This document shows positions 48,554-60,200 of a stretch of DNA of 64,000 nucleotides, in pieces. Numbering within the stretch: position 1 is the first letter of the stretch; each line of letters starts with the position of its first letter. The position numbers and the translations under genes are program-made. A model generated the notes under the pieces. The model was not told where the DNA came from. It searched no databases and saw nothing but the letters and a program-made list of their open reading frames with translations. The stretch comes from Rotaria sordida (taxonomy: Eukaryota > Rotifera > Eurotatoria > Philodinida > Philodinidae), in the NCBI GenBank assembly GCA_905250125.1, contig CAJNOL010000289.1:4205-68204 (forward strand), written 5' to 3'.

Positions 48554-49296
48554 TGTGTACTCAAAAAGTGAGTACACTCTAGAATCGGTCAGTGTGTCCG
48601 GCCGTCCGGCCGTTAACACGATAACTTTTGAAAGGAGAGTCCGATCACGATGAAATTTTCTACACAGTTTAGTCTTAACAATATCTCGGTCGAGTTCGAA
48701 GATGAGCATGATCGACCGAGCCATTCGTGAGTTATTGCAAAAATAGTCATTTTTCCCTATGGCTTCCTATGCGAAAATCGACCGATCCCAGCTTTCGTAA
48801 ACAACTTTTCCTATCATAGTTAAATAAAACCCCAACTATTATATACCATTCGATAGAGAATTTCACGAGCTACAAAATGGTATATAAAACATAAAGAAAC
48901 AAGAAAGCTAACTCACCTATTGCAAAGATAATTAAACGGAATTTGGTTTTGTTCTTGTCCACGCTCTAATTGATCTACAATTAGAGCTCTATCTTCCGAT
49001 CATACAGATGATAGTTCGAGGTTTTCTGGGGTGGAGAACTCGAATATGTGCTCCATTCGCCTCGAAATTCCATTGGTTGAGCAGTAACCAATAGCAATCA
49101 AGTTATAGGAAAAAAGACTTTCTTAGGGTAAATCAAGACGAAGAGTTCAAATCTGAGCTGTATTTACCCCAAATCCTATTGGTTGAGCAGTAGCCAATAG
49201 AAATCAAGTGTTTATAGAAAAAGTTTGCCAGGATAATTTTTATGTCTCCACATTCTAGGATGACTCATCTGCCTCATTCACTTTTTGAAGTACACA
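48554..49296. mobile_element. Short-TIR DNA element of about 740 bp
   Basis: The left end tgtgtactcaaaaagtga (48554-48571) and right end tcactttttgaagtacaca (49278-49296) are inverted copies differing by one base insertion. Inside are a GC-rich motif ccggccgtccggccg (48599-48613) and two direct copies of a segment of about 50 bp centred on ttggttgagcagtaaccaat (49069 on and 49175 on), each an inverted CCAAT pair. There is no transposase, so it is probably non-autonomous. Confidence 0.6.
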
Positions 49297-51230
49297 TAAC
49301 TCTCGGATTTAAATCCGAGGTTTCCACATTTATTTTACTAACTATTCAAGTTTTTTTTTACCGTTTCGTCTACAAGAAGACCATAGCATGAGACAAATCA
49401 GTATAAGAATCTTTTAATTATGAAAAATATGAATCAAAAAGTCTTCTGTTAGTTATTACGTGATTTATTATACATTGCGAGAAAAAAACGATCAAAGCAA
49501 CATCACATGTTATATACAGCATCTAAATTGCGATATTTCTCTGCTTTGGAGCTGAAAAATGGATCAAGATATGTTGGGTGAGTTTTTCGTTTCTTCCTAA
49601 TGTATATAATTATCATGGAAATAAGTACGTCTAAACTCTATTAACATAGTGAAATGGACCGATTTCTAACAGAAGAATACATATTTATAACGAATAAGAC
49701 CTGTTTTAGATGCTGTTTGAAGTTTATAGTGGTGCTGAAAGAAAACCATCACATTAAAATTCAATAAATCTCACCAATATAATTAGATCCAATAAAGCAT
49801 CCCTCCCATGATATCTGTCACTATTTTCGACTTTCCTCATGTTACCCTTGACTACGTTACGAACTTGCTTATTCAATCTTGCCCATTTCTATGTACTAAT
49901 ACTATGGTAAACACTACAAATCTTCGTTTTCAATCCTTAATCTCTTTGATAAACTATTTTTAACTGAAACAATATATAGAGGGTCAGTTTTTTCGAAGTC
50001 AACCATTTTTCAACTGATCATAGTTATTAGAAGATGATTTAGGTAGATAATTGAAAAAAAACCTTATCAACTATAATTTGTATGAATTTTTAAGATATTT
50101 TACAATCCAGTATCTATATTCGAAATAGTTTCTAGTCAATCAGACAGATCCTTAGAAGTTGTCACTAAGCTCGGATTTCAATTCAATGTATCTTGAGAGG
50201 TTCGAGTTGAACTGTTCGTAGACTTCATCAAATTTCAAGCGATCAACTGTACACATGCACTCATTACCAAGAGAAGTTATATGTCTTGCTTATTTCCTTA
50301 CAAAGTCAATGCATGGTGAAAACCAGAGTAGAGAGGTTTTATGATGAACTTGAATGAAATCTGCAATTTACACTTGCTAACTATTAAATTTTCTTGAATA
50401 TATAGGATATGTTTGACTGTTCTTGAGTGAGACTTTTTAATATGTATGTCAAGAACTTTTAAGTGTCATACTGATTATGACATTGTCACAGACTAGAAAT
50501 CATTGTCAAGCAAAAAAATTTATTAACGAGACATCACTTCATCTCGATATGTCTGAGGTTCCGACTTCTCTTCAAAATACTTTGGCACTGATCAGTCTAG
50601 GAGAAAACTTAGAAAGCTATGCTTCTTTTGTTTTCGTTAATCAGAACGACTTCGGCTATATGAATCAATATCGATATCCCTATATAGGGCGCTCTGACAC
50701 AACTTCTGAAATTTCGTTCATATATTTTTTTTTTACCGCAAAAGTCATCAATAATGCTAGTTTTTTGCTATTAACATGAACTAATAACACTCTTTATTTA
50801 GAGGGAACACCAGCTAGCTGCAAACGTTCTTCAGAGAAAACTTTCGTGTAATGGTCATGCTTGTTCGAAATGTTATGGTTGTTCATTCTCTGTGCAACAT
50901 CCTATAAACTAATCATACCAATTCATAAGCTTGATTTCAACTGAATAGGTGAGCCATTTTCTGGCAAATGTTCTCAGGAGATTTCATCAAACATGCAATT
51001 AACAATCATTTTGATAATCTACAAAATAGTATTCACACTGAATGAAATACTTCAATATAATGTTGATTTTCATTATTCACTATTAACTAGCTCTCATTAC
51101 TCAACCGGTTTGGAACATTTACTCTGAAATATAGAATAAATGTGAACAAAACTGTTGGTAAATCTATATACAATGTCTATGTTCTCTTTATCAGTCTTTT
51201 TATTTCTAATTTTCATTCGAATTGAGCAGA
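49297..51230. other. Gene-free stretch
   Basis: Nothing is recognised on either strand. A 100-codon open frame at 50477-50779 has no visible domain and is not called. Confidence 0.5.
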
Positions 51231-51523
51231 ATAGGTGAACAGAACTCTCGCGAAGAATAATCATCTGTCATGTGACCTTGGATCATCTGATGAATCTCGC
51301 TTTCTTGTCTTCGAAATGAAATAAATAGGTGAACAGAACTCTTCTGAAGAATATTCATTTGCCATGTGATATTGGATCCTCTGATGAGTCTCGTTTTCTT
51401 ACCTTCGAAATGAAATGAATAGGTGAACAAAACTATGGCGAGAAACATTCATTTGTCATGTGATATTGGATCATCTGACGAATCTCACTTTCTTGTCTTT
51501 GAAACGAAATGAATAGGTGAACA
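51231..51523 (+). repeat. 94-bp minisatellite
   Basis: The start motif ataggtgaac occurs at 51231, 51325, 51419 and 51513, exactly 94 bp apart. Units share the blocks catgtgat, ttggatcatctga, ctcgctttcttg and cgaaatgaaat, with about 10-15% divergence by eye. The fourth copy decays after about 10 bp, and a diverged copy may lie near 51700-51770. The period is not a multiple of three and no protein is implied. Confidence 0.85.
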
Positions 51524-52620
51524 TTATCATTGGGAATTAATTATTCATTTAACTTGTGGTACTTTCGAAATGGCTTATTTGACGCTTGTAGTGTATAGGA
51601 CATGATGAAGACAGACTGAGCACCCGTATAGCCTGTTCATCAATTCTTAGTTTCTAATCAATCAATCAAGTTAGAATCTCAACAATGAAATCAAGCGTAA
51701 TCGCTGAATAGAATTCTCGTTAGAAGTATTTATTTATTCTATGATGTTGTATCCATTTGCGAGATTCAAGATGATAGTTCAGATGTAAAAAGTAATCGAA
51801 GATAATGATGATAATAGTTGTTCATTGTTATTCTTGTCTTTCATCAATTTCACAACTCCTAATACTTTTTTTTGAAAAAAACAATATATCTGAAAAAAAA
51901 CAATGGTAGAAATAGTTCATAAATCATATAGATTTTGAGCAGCTACCAAAATCATAAGTTTTATTCATAATTAACCTACATAGAAGAATAAAAACATGCT
52001 ACTTGTAATTTTGCATCATTCGAAAATGATCTTATCACTTTTTGTGACTTAATCTTGTTTTTGCTGTAATTTCTAGCTAGCACTAATTGAGATGAATGAA
52101 AACTTCTGACACAATTTTCTTCATTTAGCTTTTCTATATTTCAAATTTGTTTCAAAATACTCATTATAATTCAATTAGATTTTATTTCTTTCCTATTTGT
52201 CAATTAATTGTCAAAAGCTCGGTGAACTTTTTCATAGTTAATGAAAACAAGTTAGTATTGTAAATTGAAAGAAATATAGTCCTTTTGAGAATTTTTATTA
52301 ATACCTTGTCTGATGTATTGATATTTTCATCAATGTATCTAATACATTTTGCAGTCTTTTTATTTGAACAAGAAGAACAGTATGAAACCTTCATTATTGT
52401 TCTATTGAATTCCATCGTTTCAAAAGAGATGTGTTTTGAGGATTTATATACTGGTTCTGATGTCAAAATGAGCTTGATGCCACTAGAAATGAAAAAAAAA
52501 CAAAAGAAATCTCTACTTTTCTCTTTAATGAATCGAACATTGAAAATTATTAAGAACATTTCATAAAAAATATCACAAAACAATAAAATCAAATATACTT
52601 TCGATAATGAATCCTAGTTG

Positions 52621-53177
52621 TGTGTCCCACGCAAATTCAGTTGGGTTTCTAATCTTAAAATAAGGCATAAATGTTACAAGAGTGAATGATCCTTGGAAAG
52701 AAAATAAAATGCTCTTCAATGAAGTGTCACATGATATTACTGACATACATATAAAACTTCAATGATATGGTAAGTTTCGAGAATTAAATATTGATAAAAT
52801 TCTAACATACTCGACTATTCAATGTGGAGAAACTATGATTTTATGGATTAGTGTTGCATTTCTAAAAATGAAGAAAAACCTTTCGACATTATATTCATTA
52901 AAATATAGCATAATGAATGGTAGTCATCATTTTATTGCAAATAAAAATTGTTCAAGTAGTAAGATGATCATAGCTCTCAAACAAAAAAACGAAAAAAAAT
53001 CAAATAATGTGATCTTACCAACAGATACAAAATTATTGAATGTGAAGCATATTAACTCTTTGGAGACCATGGCTATAGATATGCGGCTTCGAAATTTGAC
53101 TAAGGGAAGAAGCCCTTAAAGACACTAAAACTGGATTTTTTAGTATAGGTATTTTATTCCAAGACGCGTGGGACACA
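52621..53177. mobile_element. Candidate 557-bp TIR element
   Basis: A perfect 12-bp inverted pair, tgtgtcccacgc (52621-52632) and gcgtgggacaca (53166-53177), brackets 557 bp. An open frame at 52835-53119 lies inside but is not recognised. No clear target duplication is seen, so this rests on the 12-bp ends alone. Confidence 0.4.
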
Positions 53178-53583
53178 TATAGATGTTATGGAAGAGTTTA
53201 AGTACAGTATATACATATTTTTAGCTCGGTGTATTCCTCATCATTTACTATACATGTTAGGTAATCTATCATAAGAAACTATTATTGGTTTGTGTAGAGT
53301 CCATCAAACGCATTTATGCTCTGTGCTCTCTTATAGGTTAATTTTGCGTGAGAAAATAAATCTCTAAAATGTATTCCACCTAATGCTGGTTTTTGACGCT
53401 GATTCCGGACATCGCATTTATCTTGCTGGGAAATCACGTCATGGCAATGAAAATTCTTAAAAAAATATTTATTTATTTTATTGAAAAATTATTATTTTTG
53501 AGAGAGTTGTAAACCACAATTTACCTGGAAGACCAACTTTTTTTTCAATATTTTGTTACTATTTCGTAGGGAATGAAAAGTCA

Positions 53584-53635
53584 GGGATGGGTGTGGATAT
53601 GAACGTGAGATAGAAGACACCCACACTCACATCCT
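53584..53635. repeat. Telomere-like palindrome (site 9)
   Basis: gggatgggtgtggatatgaa is followed by acacccacactcacatcc across about 10 bp: a compact, well-matched palindrome of the same family. Confidence 0.65.
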
Positions 53636-54245
53636 CTCTAACTTGTCGAAGAATAATCCTCGGAAATATTTATCGGTCAAATTATCACTATTTTCTACAT
53701 AACAGGTAGGTAGTGAAAAAAAGACGATCTAAAATAAAATAATCAGAAATTTAAATTTCGATTAGTGCCTCGAATCCTCTATCTCCTCACAAAGTCTCTT
53801 AAAACTTTTCAGACAGGAGTTAGTTTTTAAGACTTTTCAAAGATTTGTTCACTGCTCTTGAACAAAAGCTGACACAAAATTTTTAAGTTCATATTCAGAA
53901 AGAGTACAAAATTTTGGATCTAATCCATAGATTTTGACTCATCTGAAATACTTAACTTGTTCAGTACGACTTCTAAATATATTGTATCTAGACATAAGCA
54001 TGACCAATCGTTTTTGGTCTCGGTAAGAAAAAAGAATTGATGCACATCAACCAGCGTCATATGAATTGATCAAACAAAATGAAATTATATCTTTGTATTC
54101 GAAGGATATTTTATTGATGAAATATGTTTTCAATGAATGAATATAATAAATCAGGACTTTATGCAGTTTTTGAAAAAAAAAGCAGCAATGAAATAATTTT
54201 GATTATATAAATGTAGTTTAACAGTTCAGAATGTGATGAAAGAAT

Positions 54246-57200
54246 CTATGCCATTATAGTGTAGCTTACATTGACACCAAATCCTGAATTATCAGGTCGA
54301 AAATATAATGGTGTACGTGTGAGAATATTTGATGTTAAATTAGCACCTGTAACACTGAATGAAGTAGTGCCAGATGTTGTAGCAATAGATGTTAATCCAT
54401 CTTGAATACCCACTCCAATATATGTTCCTGGAAAAACATTGATTGTATTTGCAGTGATATTATAGGTTTGTCTCAATTGTGTTGTTGATATTTGAGAAGA
54501 AGGAACTAAATATTGACTACAAGCCATATAACCACCAAGAATTGGGATAATGCCATAGATCCAAATACGTGTTGATGCAGTTGGTAATCTTTGTTGAACA
54601 TATTGAATAGACACAGTTCGAACATAACCATTTACTGTACTTGAATCATTGAGATTAAAAAATGTATTATTTGGTGTAACATATCCACTATTGGAAATTC
54701 GATTTGGATTCATAGTTACAACTGAAGAAAACAGAATGATGATTATAAGAAATAAAAATAAAAATTTTAGTTAAATAGAAATCTTACTTATTCCATTAGT
54801 TACAACTTGACCTAAATAAAAAGCAAATAAGAATAAAGAAAGAAAAAAACGCTTTTTTTTTATTCATATCGATATTTTAATTAACCTTTTTTTAGTATGT
54901 TTCTGTTAATTTAATTAATAAAAATTTCGAAAGATATTTCATTCGTAGTAAATTACAATTAATTTTTTTATAAGAAAAGATTTTTGTATCAAGATTGAGG
55001 AGTATTCGACAAAAATGATCGACATTGGAATCATTTTTAAGGAAGAAATAATCTTGACGTTAAACATTGTCGATATTGAATATCATAGTAGCTGATTTTA
55101 AAAAAAATGTTGAAAACTATAATGCATGACACTTGGATACGTTGAATTTCTCTTAGGAATTAGAAAAGACTGTTACTGATAAAAAACTGGATTGAATTTA
55201 TTCTTATATTTATTGATTTTTGAAGTTTTCCAATATCATTTTTATCAACGAATTTCATTTTTCAGCACACGATAGCATACACTAAAATAATTTGTTATCT
55301 CGATGAAATAATGATCAATAAGATTGTAGAACTGGGATGAAACTACTCTCGAAGCCAGAATCAAGATCGAGGTTGGGAGCAGAATCGAGAGTGAGATCCA
55401 GATCGAGACTGAGATTAAGACTGGAACCGGGACCTATACTTTTTTGGACTAGAACTGAAGCCAGAATCGAGACTAGGATTGGGGCTGGGATCATTTTTAT
55501 TGGCTGAAACTAGTATTGGAACCAACTATTTTTTGGTCGAGACCAGGATCCGAACAGAGATTAGGACTGGAGTTGAAATTGAAATCAATTTTTGTCTCGT
55601 CTGGAGAACGAGGACTGGGGTCAGCACTTAAAACAGAGCCAAGACCGAAATCATGACCGAGATCAGGACTGACCCTATCTCTTTTTAAGACTAGGATCAA
55701 TTCTTTTTTTTTGACAGGATCCGGAACCACAACTAAAATCGAGACTAGAACTACTTTTTTCTGATCAGAACTTGGACTAATCCTTTTTTATGAACTGAAG
55801 CCAAGATCGAGGTCGAGAGCAGAACCGGGACTGTGATCAGTTTTCTTTGTATTGGAACTCGAATCGGGAGTGATCCCTATCCTTGTTTTTTTGGATTAGG
55901 ATCAATTCTTTTTTTTTAGCAAGAACCGGTATCAGAACTGGAACCGAAACTAGGACCGAGGCCAGGTAATTTTTTGTTTGAGACCCGAACCAGCCCCAAT
56001 CTTTTTTTTTGGGTCGGAATCAGTTCTTTTCTTTAACCGCGACCGAGACTATCCAGTCGAGCAAGGATGTATTTTAACGTGTCAAAACCGAATAAAAAGT
56101 GCGCTTTTTATGTTGAAAAAAAAAACGATTTTTATTGTCGCAAGAATGCAGTTTATTGGCTTCAGATTCGACATATGCGATCAAACAAAAAAGTTTTTTT
56201 TTGAGAAAATGTAAAAAGCACACATCTTAACACGTAAAAATGCAGTTTTTTTTATCCGTTTTCTTTCTGATCAGTGATCGGAACTGTCAACAAAAATGAT
56301 TAATCTCTCGCATGTCTAAATCTCACAGAAGTATCACTCTCGAGTAAGATATCAACTATTCTATTATGAGGTAGAGACGATATCGGTGCATGTTTTTCTA
56401 GCTCTGGACTGAGTCAAAACTTATAATAAGCTGAAAAGTGCATTAAAACTTGTTTTGATCGCATTGGTTAGTATTTTCTTGGGACTGAATTGATCTCACC
56501 TCTGTTATGATGTTTAAATAGATCCTTTCATTAAGGTAATAACATTTTGAAGATTTTAAATTCAGTATCCGTATTTTACAGCATACACAAAAGAAAAAAA
56601 AACATTTTTTTCTTCATCGGAAAAACAGCAAACAATAAAAAATAACTTTTCAATTGAAAGAGAATAATGTTACCTTCGAATATTTTATCAAATTTTTATT
56701 TCCTAGTTAGTTTTCATATGGCTTACAGTATGTTTCAAATAAAAATTCAAAACTTGATATCAAGATCTGCTGATTAAAACGAGTCTCGTATATCATTCTT
56801 ACACAAGCGACATTTAATAAAAATGTAGTAAAGGATACGCAAATCGAATATGTTATTACCTGGACATGTCAGTCGAATGTTAGATCCATTGCATATAACA
56901 GGAGCTGCTGTTGTAAGAACTAAAGATATTATTGTAGAAGTTGAACTGACCGTAGTGGTAGATTCTGAACTATTTCTCATATTGATATATTGAAGACTAA
57001 ATCTTGTTGGACCCCATGCCATAATAGAGAATGATGTTGTTACATTAGGCGAATATGTTGTAAATATTAAAATATAAGTTGTACCAGCTTGAAGTATATA
57101 TGTTATTAAAAATTGGTTATATCCACCAGTATCATCATCTAATGCAACAAGATTAGATGTGACATTGGATGGATTGAAACTATTGACATATAAATAACCA

Positions 57201-60200
57201 TAACTATTTATACTACAGTTACTTTTGAATGTGTAAGTTCCTGTTGTATTTACTGTTACTCGGATTGCTTCAAAATAAAATATGCCTGTTGGTCCAAATC
57301 GAGTGAACCTAGGACTGGTATTATTCAATGAACTTGAGTAATTTGTTACAATGCCCGTAATATTGATTACATTTGGTCGAGTAGCTATTGGAAAGAAAAT
57401 ATTTCAGGATCATTAATGTTTAATTTCTTTCAATTTTGAGAATTTGTTTTGGATTTGAGTTCAGAATAACATCAAGCACTGTTTCTAGCGATTAAGTTTC
57501 ATTCGATACGTACTCGTAGTCAAATAAACCGAACTATCATCTTATTAAGAGAGCGTCTATAAGAGGACCGCATATACGAGACACTCGATAAAGAACTTTC
57601 TTTTGCCTATTCAAAGTATCAATGTTTAAAATATCGATCCTAAAGTTTTAGCTTCTAATATCCTTCATTTGACACATTAACTAATACCAATTTTTAGCAC
57701 TGTCCGAACTTTTTCGGAAAAAAAACAAGAGAAAATATCTTATAAAAGATGTCCTGGTTTCCATTTCAACAGGCCATTGAAATTGTTTATGATATATATT
57801 AGAACATAGAGAATTAAAAGCTGAACAAAATAAGCTATGTTGATATAGTTTAGTAATTAGCAATTCAAATTTTATAAAGCTAACATGAGTCAAAAGAATC
57901 GTTTTTATCAGCTCAAATCTAACAAAGTACCTTCTGCTGTGTTTCAGAATCAGAGGATCACAAACTAGATTTTATATATATTGTGCTTTTTTTTTCTTCT
58001 GTACAAAACGGTAAAAAGAATATACAAAAAACATCTCGGTTTCGATGTGAAACACGGCTTACATCTCCTAATTTTTCATGGTTTTTCAATAGAAAATGAA
58101 CATTTTTAGCGGTTTTCATTATCATGGTACACTGCTAAAGCAAAATAGATACAATATTCGAAATCAACGTCAAAACCAGCATCTAATCATATATATATTT
58201 TAGTAAAAATGTTTTTCTATCCAAACCTGATCCATGATCCTCCATAGCTAAATTTAAAAGAAAATTTTTCTTCCTGGTTCTCTACCGGTCAGTTTTGGAC
58301 AGAAAAACATTTGCTAAAATATATATGCCTAAATGCAGTTTTTTATACTAATTTCAAATATCGTATCTATTTTGCTTTAGCAATGTACCATGACAATGAA
58401 AACCGCTAAAAATGTTCATTTTCTATTGAAAATCATCAACAATGATGAGACATGTAAGCGCTGTTTTGCATTAAAACTGAGACGTTTTTTTTGAATATTT
58501 TTTTACCAATTGGTACAGAAGAAAAATTTGCACAATACATATATATAATCCAGTTTGGGTTCTTGTGATCCTGAAATATAGCAGGAGGTATATTGCTGTA
58601 TTTAGACTCATCAAATGAACTACTAGGATTTATGTTGGTTTTATAAAACTTGATTTGATAGATATGATACTATATCAATATAGTTCCAGCTTTTAATTAT
58701 CTATCTTCTGAGATATATCATGGAAAATCTCAATGATCTATTGAAATACAAGCAGGCACATCTTTTATGAGGTATTTTTTCTTGTTTTTGTCTCAAAAAA
58801 TATGAGAGTACTAATAGTCAGTATTGGCTAGTTTTTCAAAGAAAGAATATCAGAAACTAAAACTTTGGGGTTAGTAATTGTAGACATTGATATTTTGAAT
58901 AAAGATGTTGATGTGGGTGTGAGTGTTGGATATTTGTATACCAATCATATAAACACACAGCCACAACTACAACTACATCTACACCCCATACCCATACCCA
59001 TACTCACACTCATACCCGGTCACAACTGAAATCTGGTTCTGAGGCTGCGATTGGGATTGAGACTATGACTGCGACCGAGGCCTAGGACGGAACCGCGATC
59101 GGGATGGCGACTGACCCCTTGACTAGGACTGGGACCCCAACCAAGGTAGAACTGGAATCAAGACTACAACTGCTACTGGAACTGGGCTAATTTTATTCTG
59201 ATGAGGATCAAATTTTGTTTTACCGTGACTTTAACCAAGACCGCTTTTTTATGGTCAGAATTGGGATCAAAAACGATTGGTCCCACTCATGACTAGAATT
59301 ACGTATCTGATAATTCATAAGAGATTTCAGAGAGGTCGACTATTATCATAGTCAGCTTCGCTTCATTTATCTTAGTAAATTATCAAACTTCAGTGTTGTT
59401 TTTCTTGCGAAAAAATTTCCTGATAAGAGCTCCAACAATCTTAAACAAACGTTGAAATCAGAGATCCATTTGATAATAAGAAGACTCTCCGTAGATTTTG
59501 TATATAGTGAGAAATAGGTGTGTGACCTTTCCAGTTCCGTTCGCGGAGCTGAAACTGGTTGACTAGATCCCGCTCACGAAAGCTGGAGCTATTCATCAGC
59601 ACAGCTCTCTCAATCCTAGAAGCATGCCTAATGATGCAAAGAAACGGGAGAATGATGCCTGAATATGCTACATGCATGCATCTTGCATCTTCAGGCATTC
59701 TCATAACATCTTATGAACTGAACTGATGAATAGCTCCAACTGTTGGGAGCTGTGGAGCTAGAGCTATCACACACCTGATCAGGAAAAGGAATGGGACGAA
59801 AATCAAATTCATAATGCATACTAGTAGTCACCAAAGTTGTAGTAGTCGTAGTTGATGACACCATATTCAAACGAACAAGAGAAACTCTTGCTTGACCCCA
59901 TGCCATAATAGAGAATGATGTTGTTACATTAGGCGAATATGTTGTAAATATTAAAATATAAGTTGTACCAGCTTGAAGTATATATGTTATTAAAAATTGG
60001 AAATATCCACCAGTATCATCATCTAATGCAACAAGATTAGATGTGACATTGGACGGATTGAAACTATTGACATATAAATAACCATAACTATCTATGCTGC
60101 AGTTACTTTTGAATGTGTAATTTCCTGTTGTGTTTACTGTTATTCGGATTGCTTCAAAATAAAATATGCCTGTTGCTCTATATCGAGTGAACGTAGAGCT

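Larger units (their letters stand above)
51524..54245. other. Gene-free stretch downstream of the modular gene
   Basis: It contains a candidate TIR element at 52621-53177 and a telomere-like palindrome at 53584-53635. Open frames at 52200-52592 and 52835-53119 have no recognised homology. Confidence 0.5.

Noticed and set aside
50477-50779. 100-codon plus-strand frame
   Set aside because: No recognised motif, no neighbouring exon evidence, ends in T-rich sequence.
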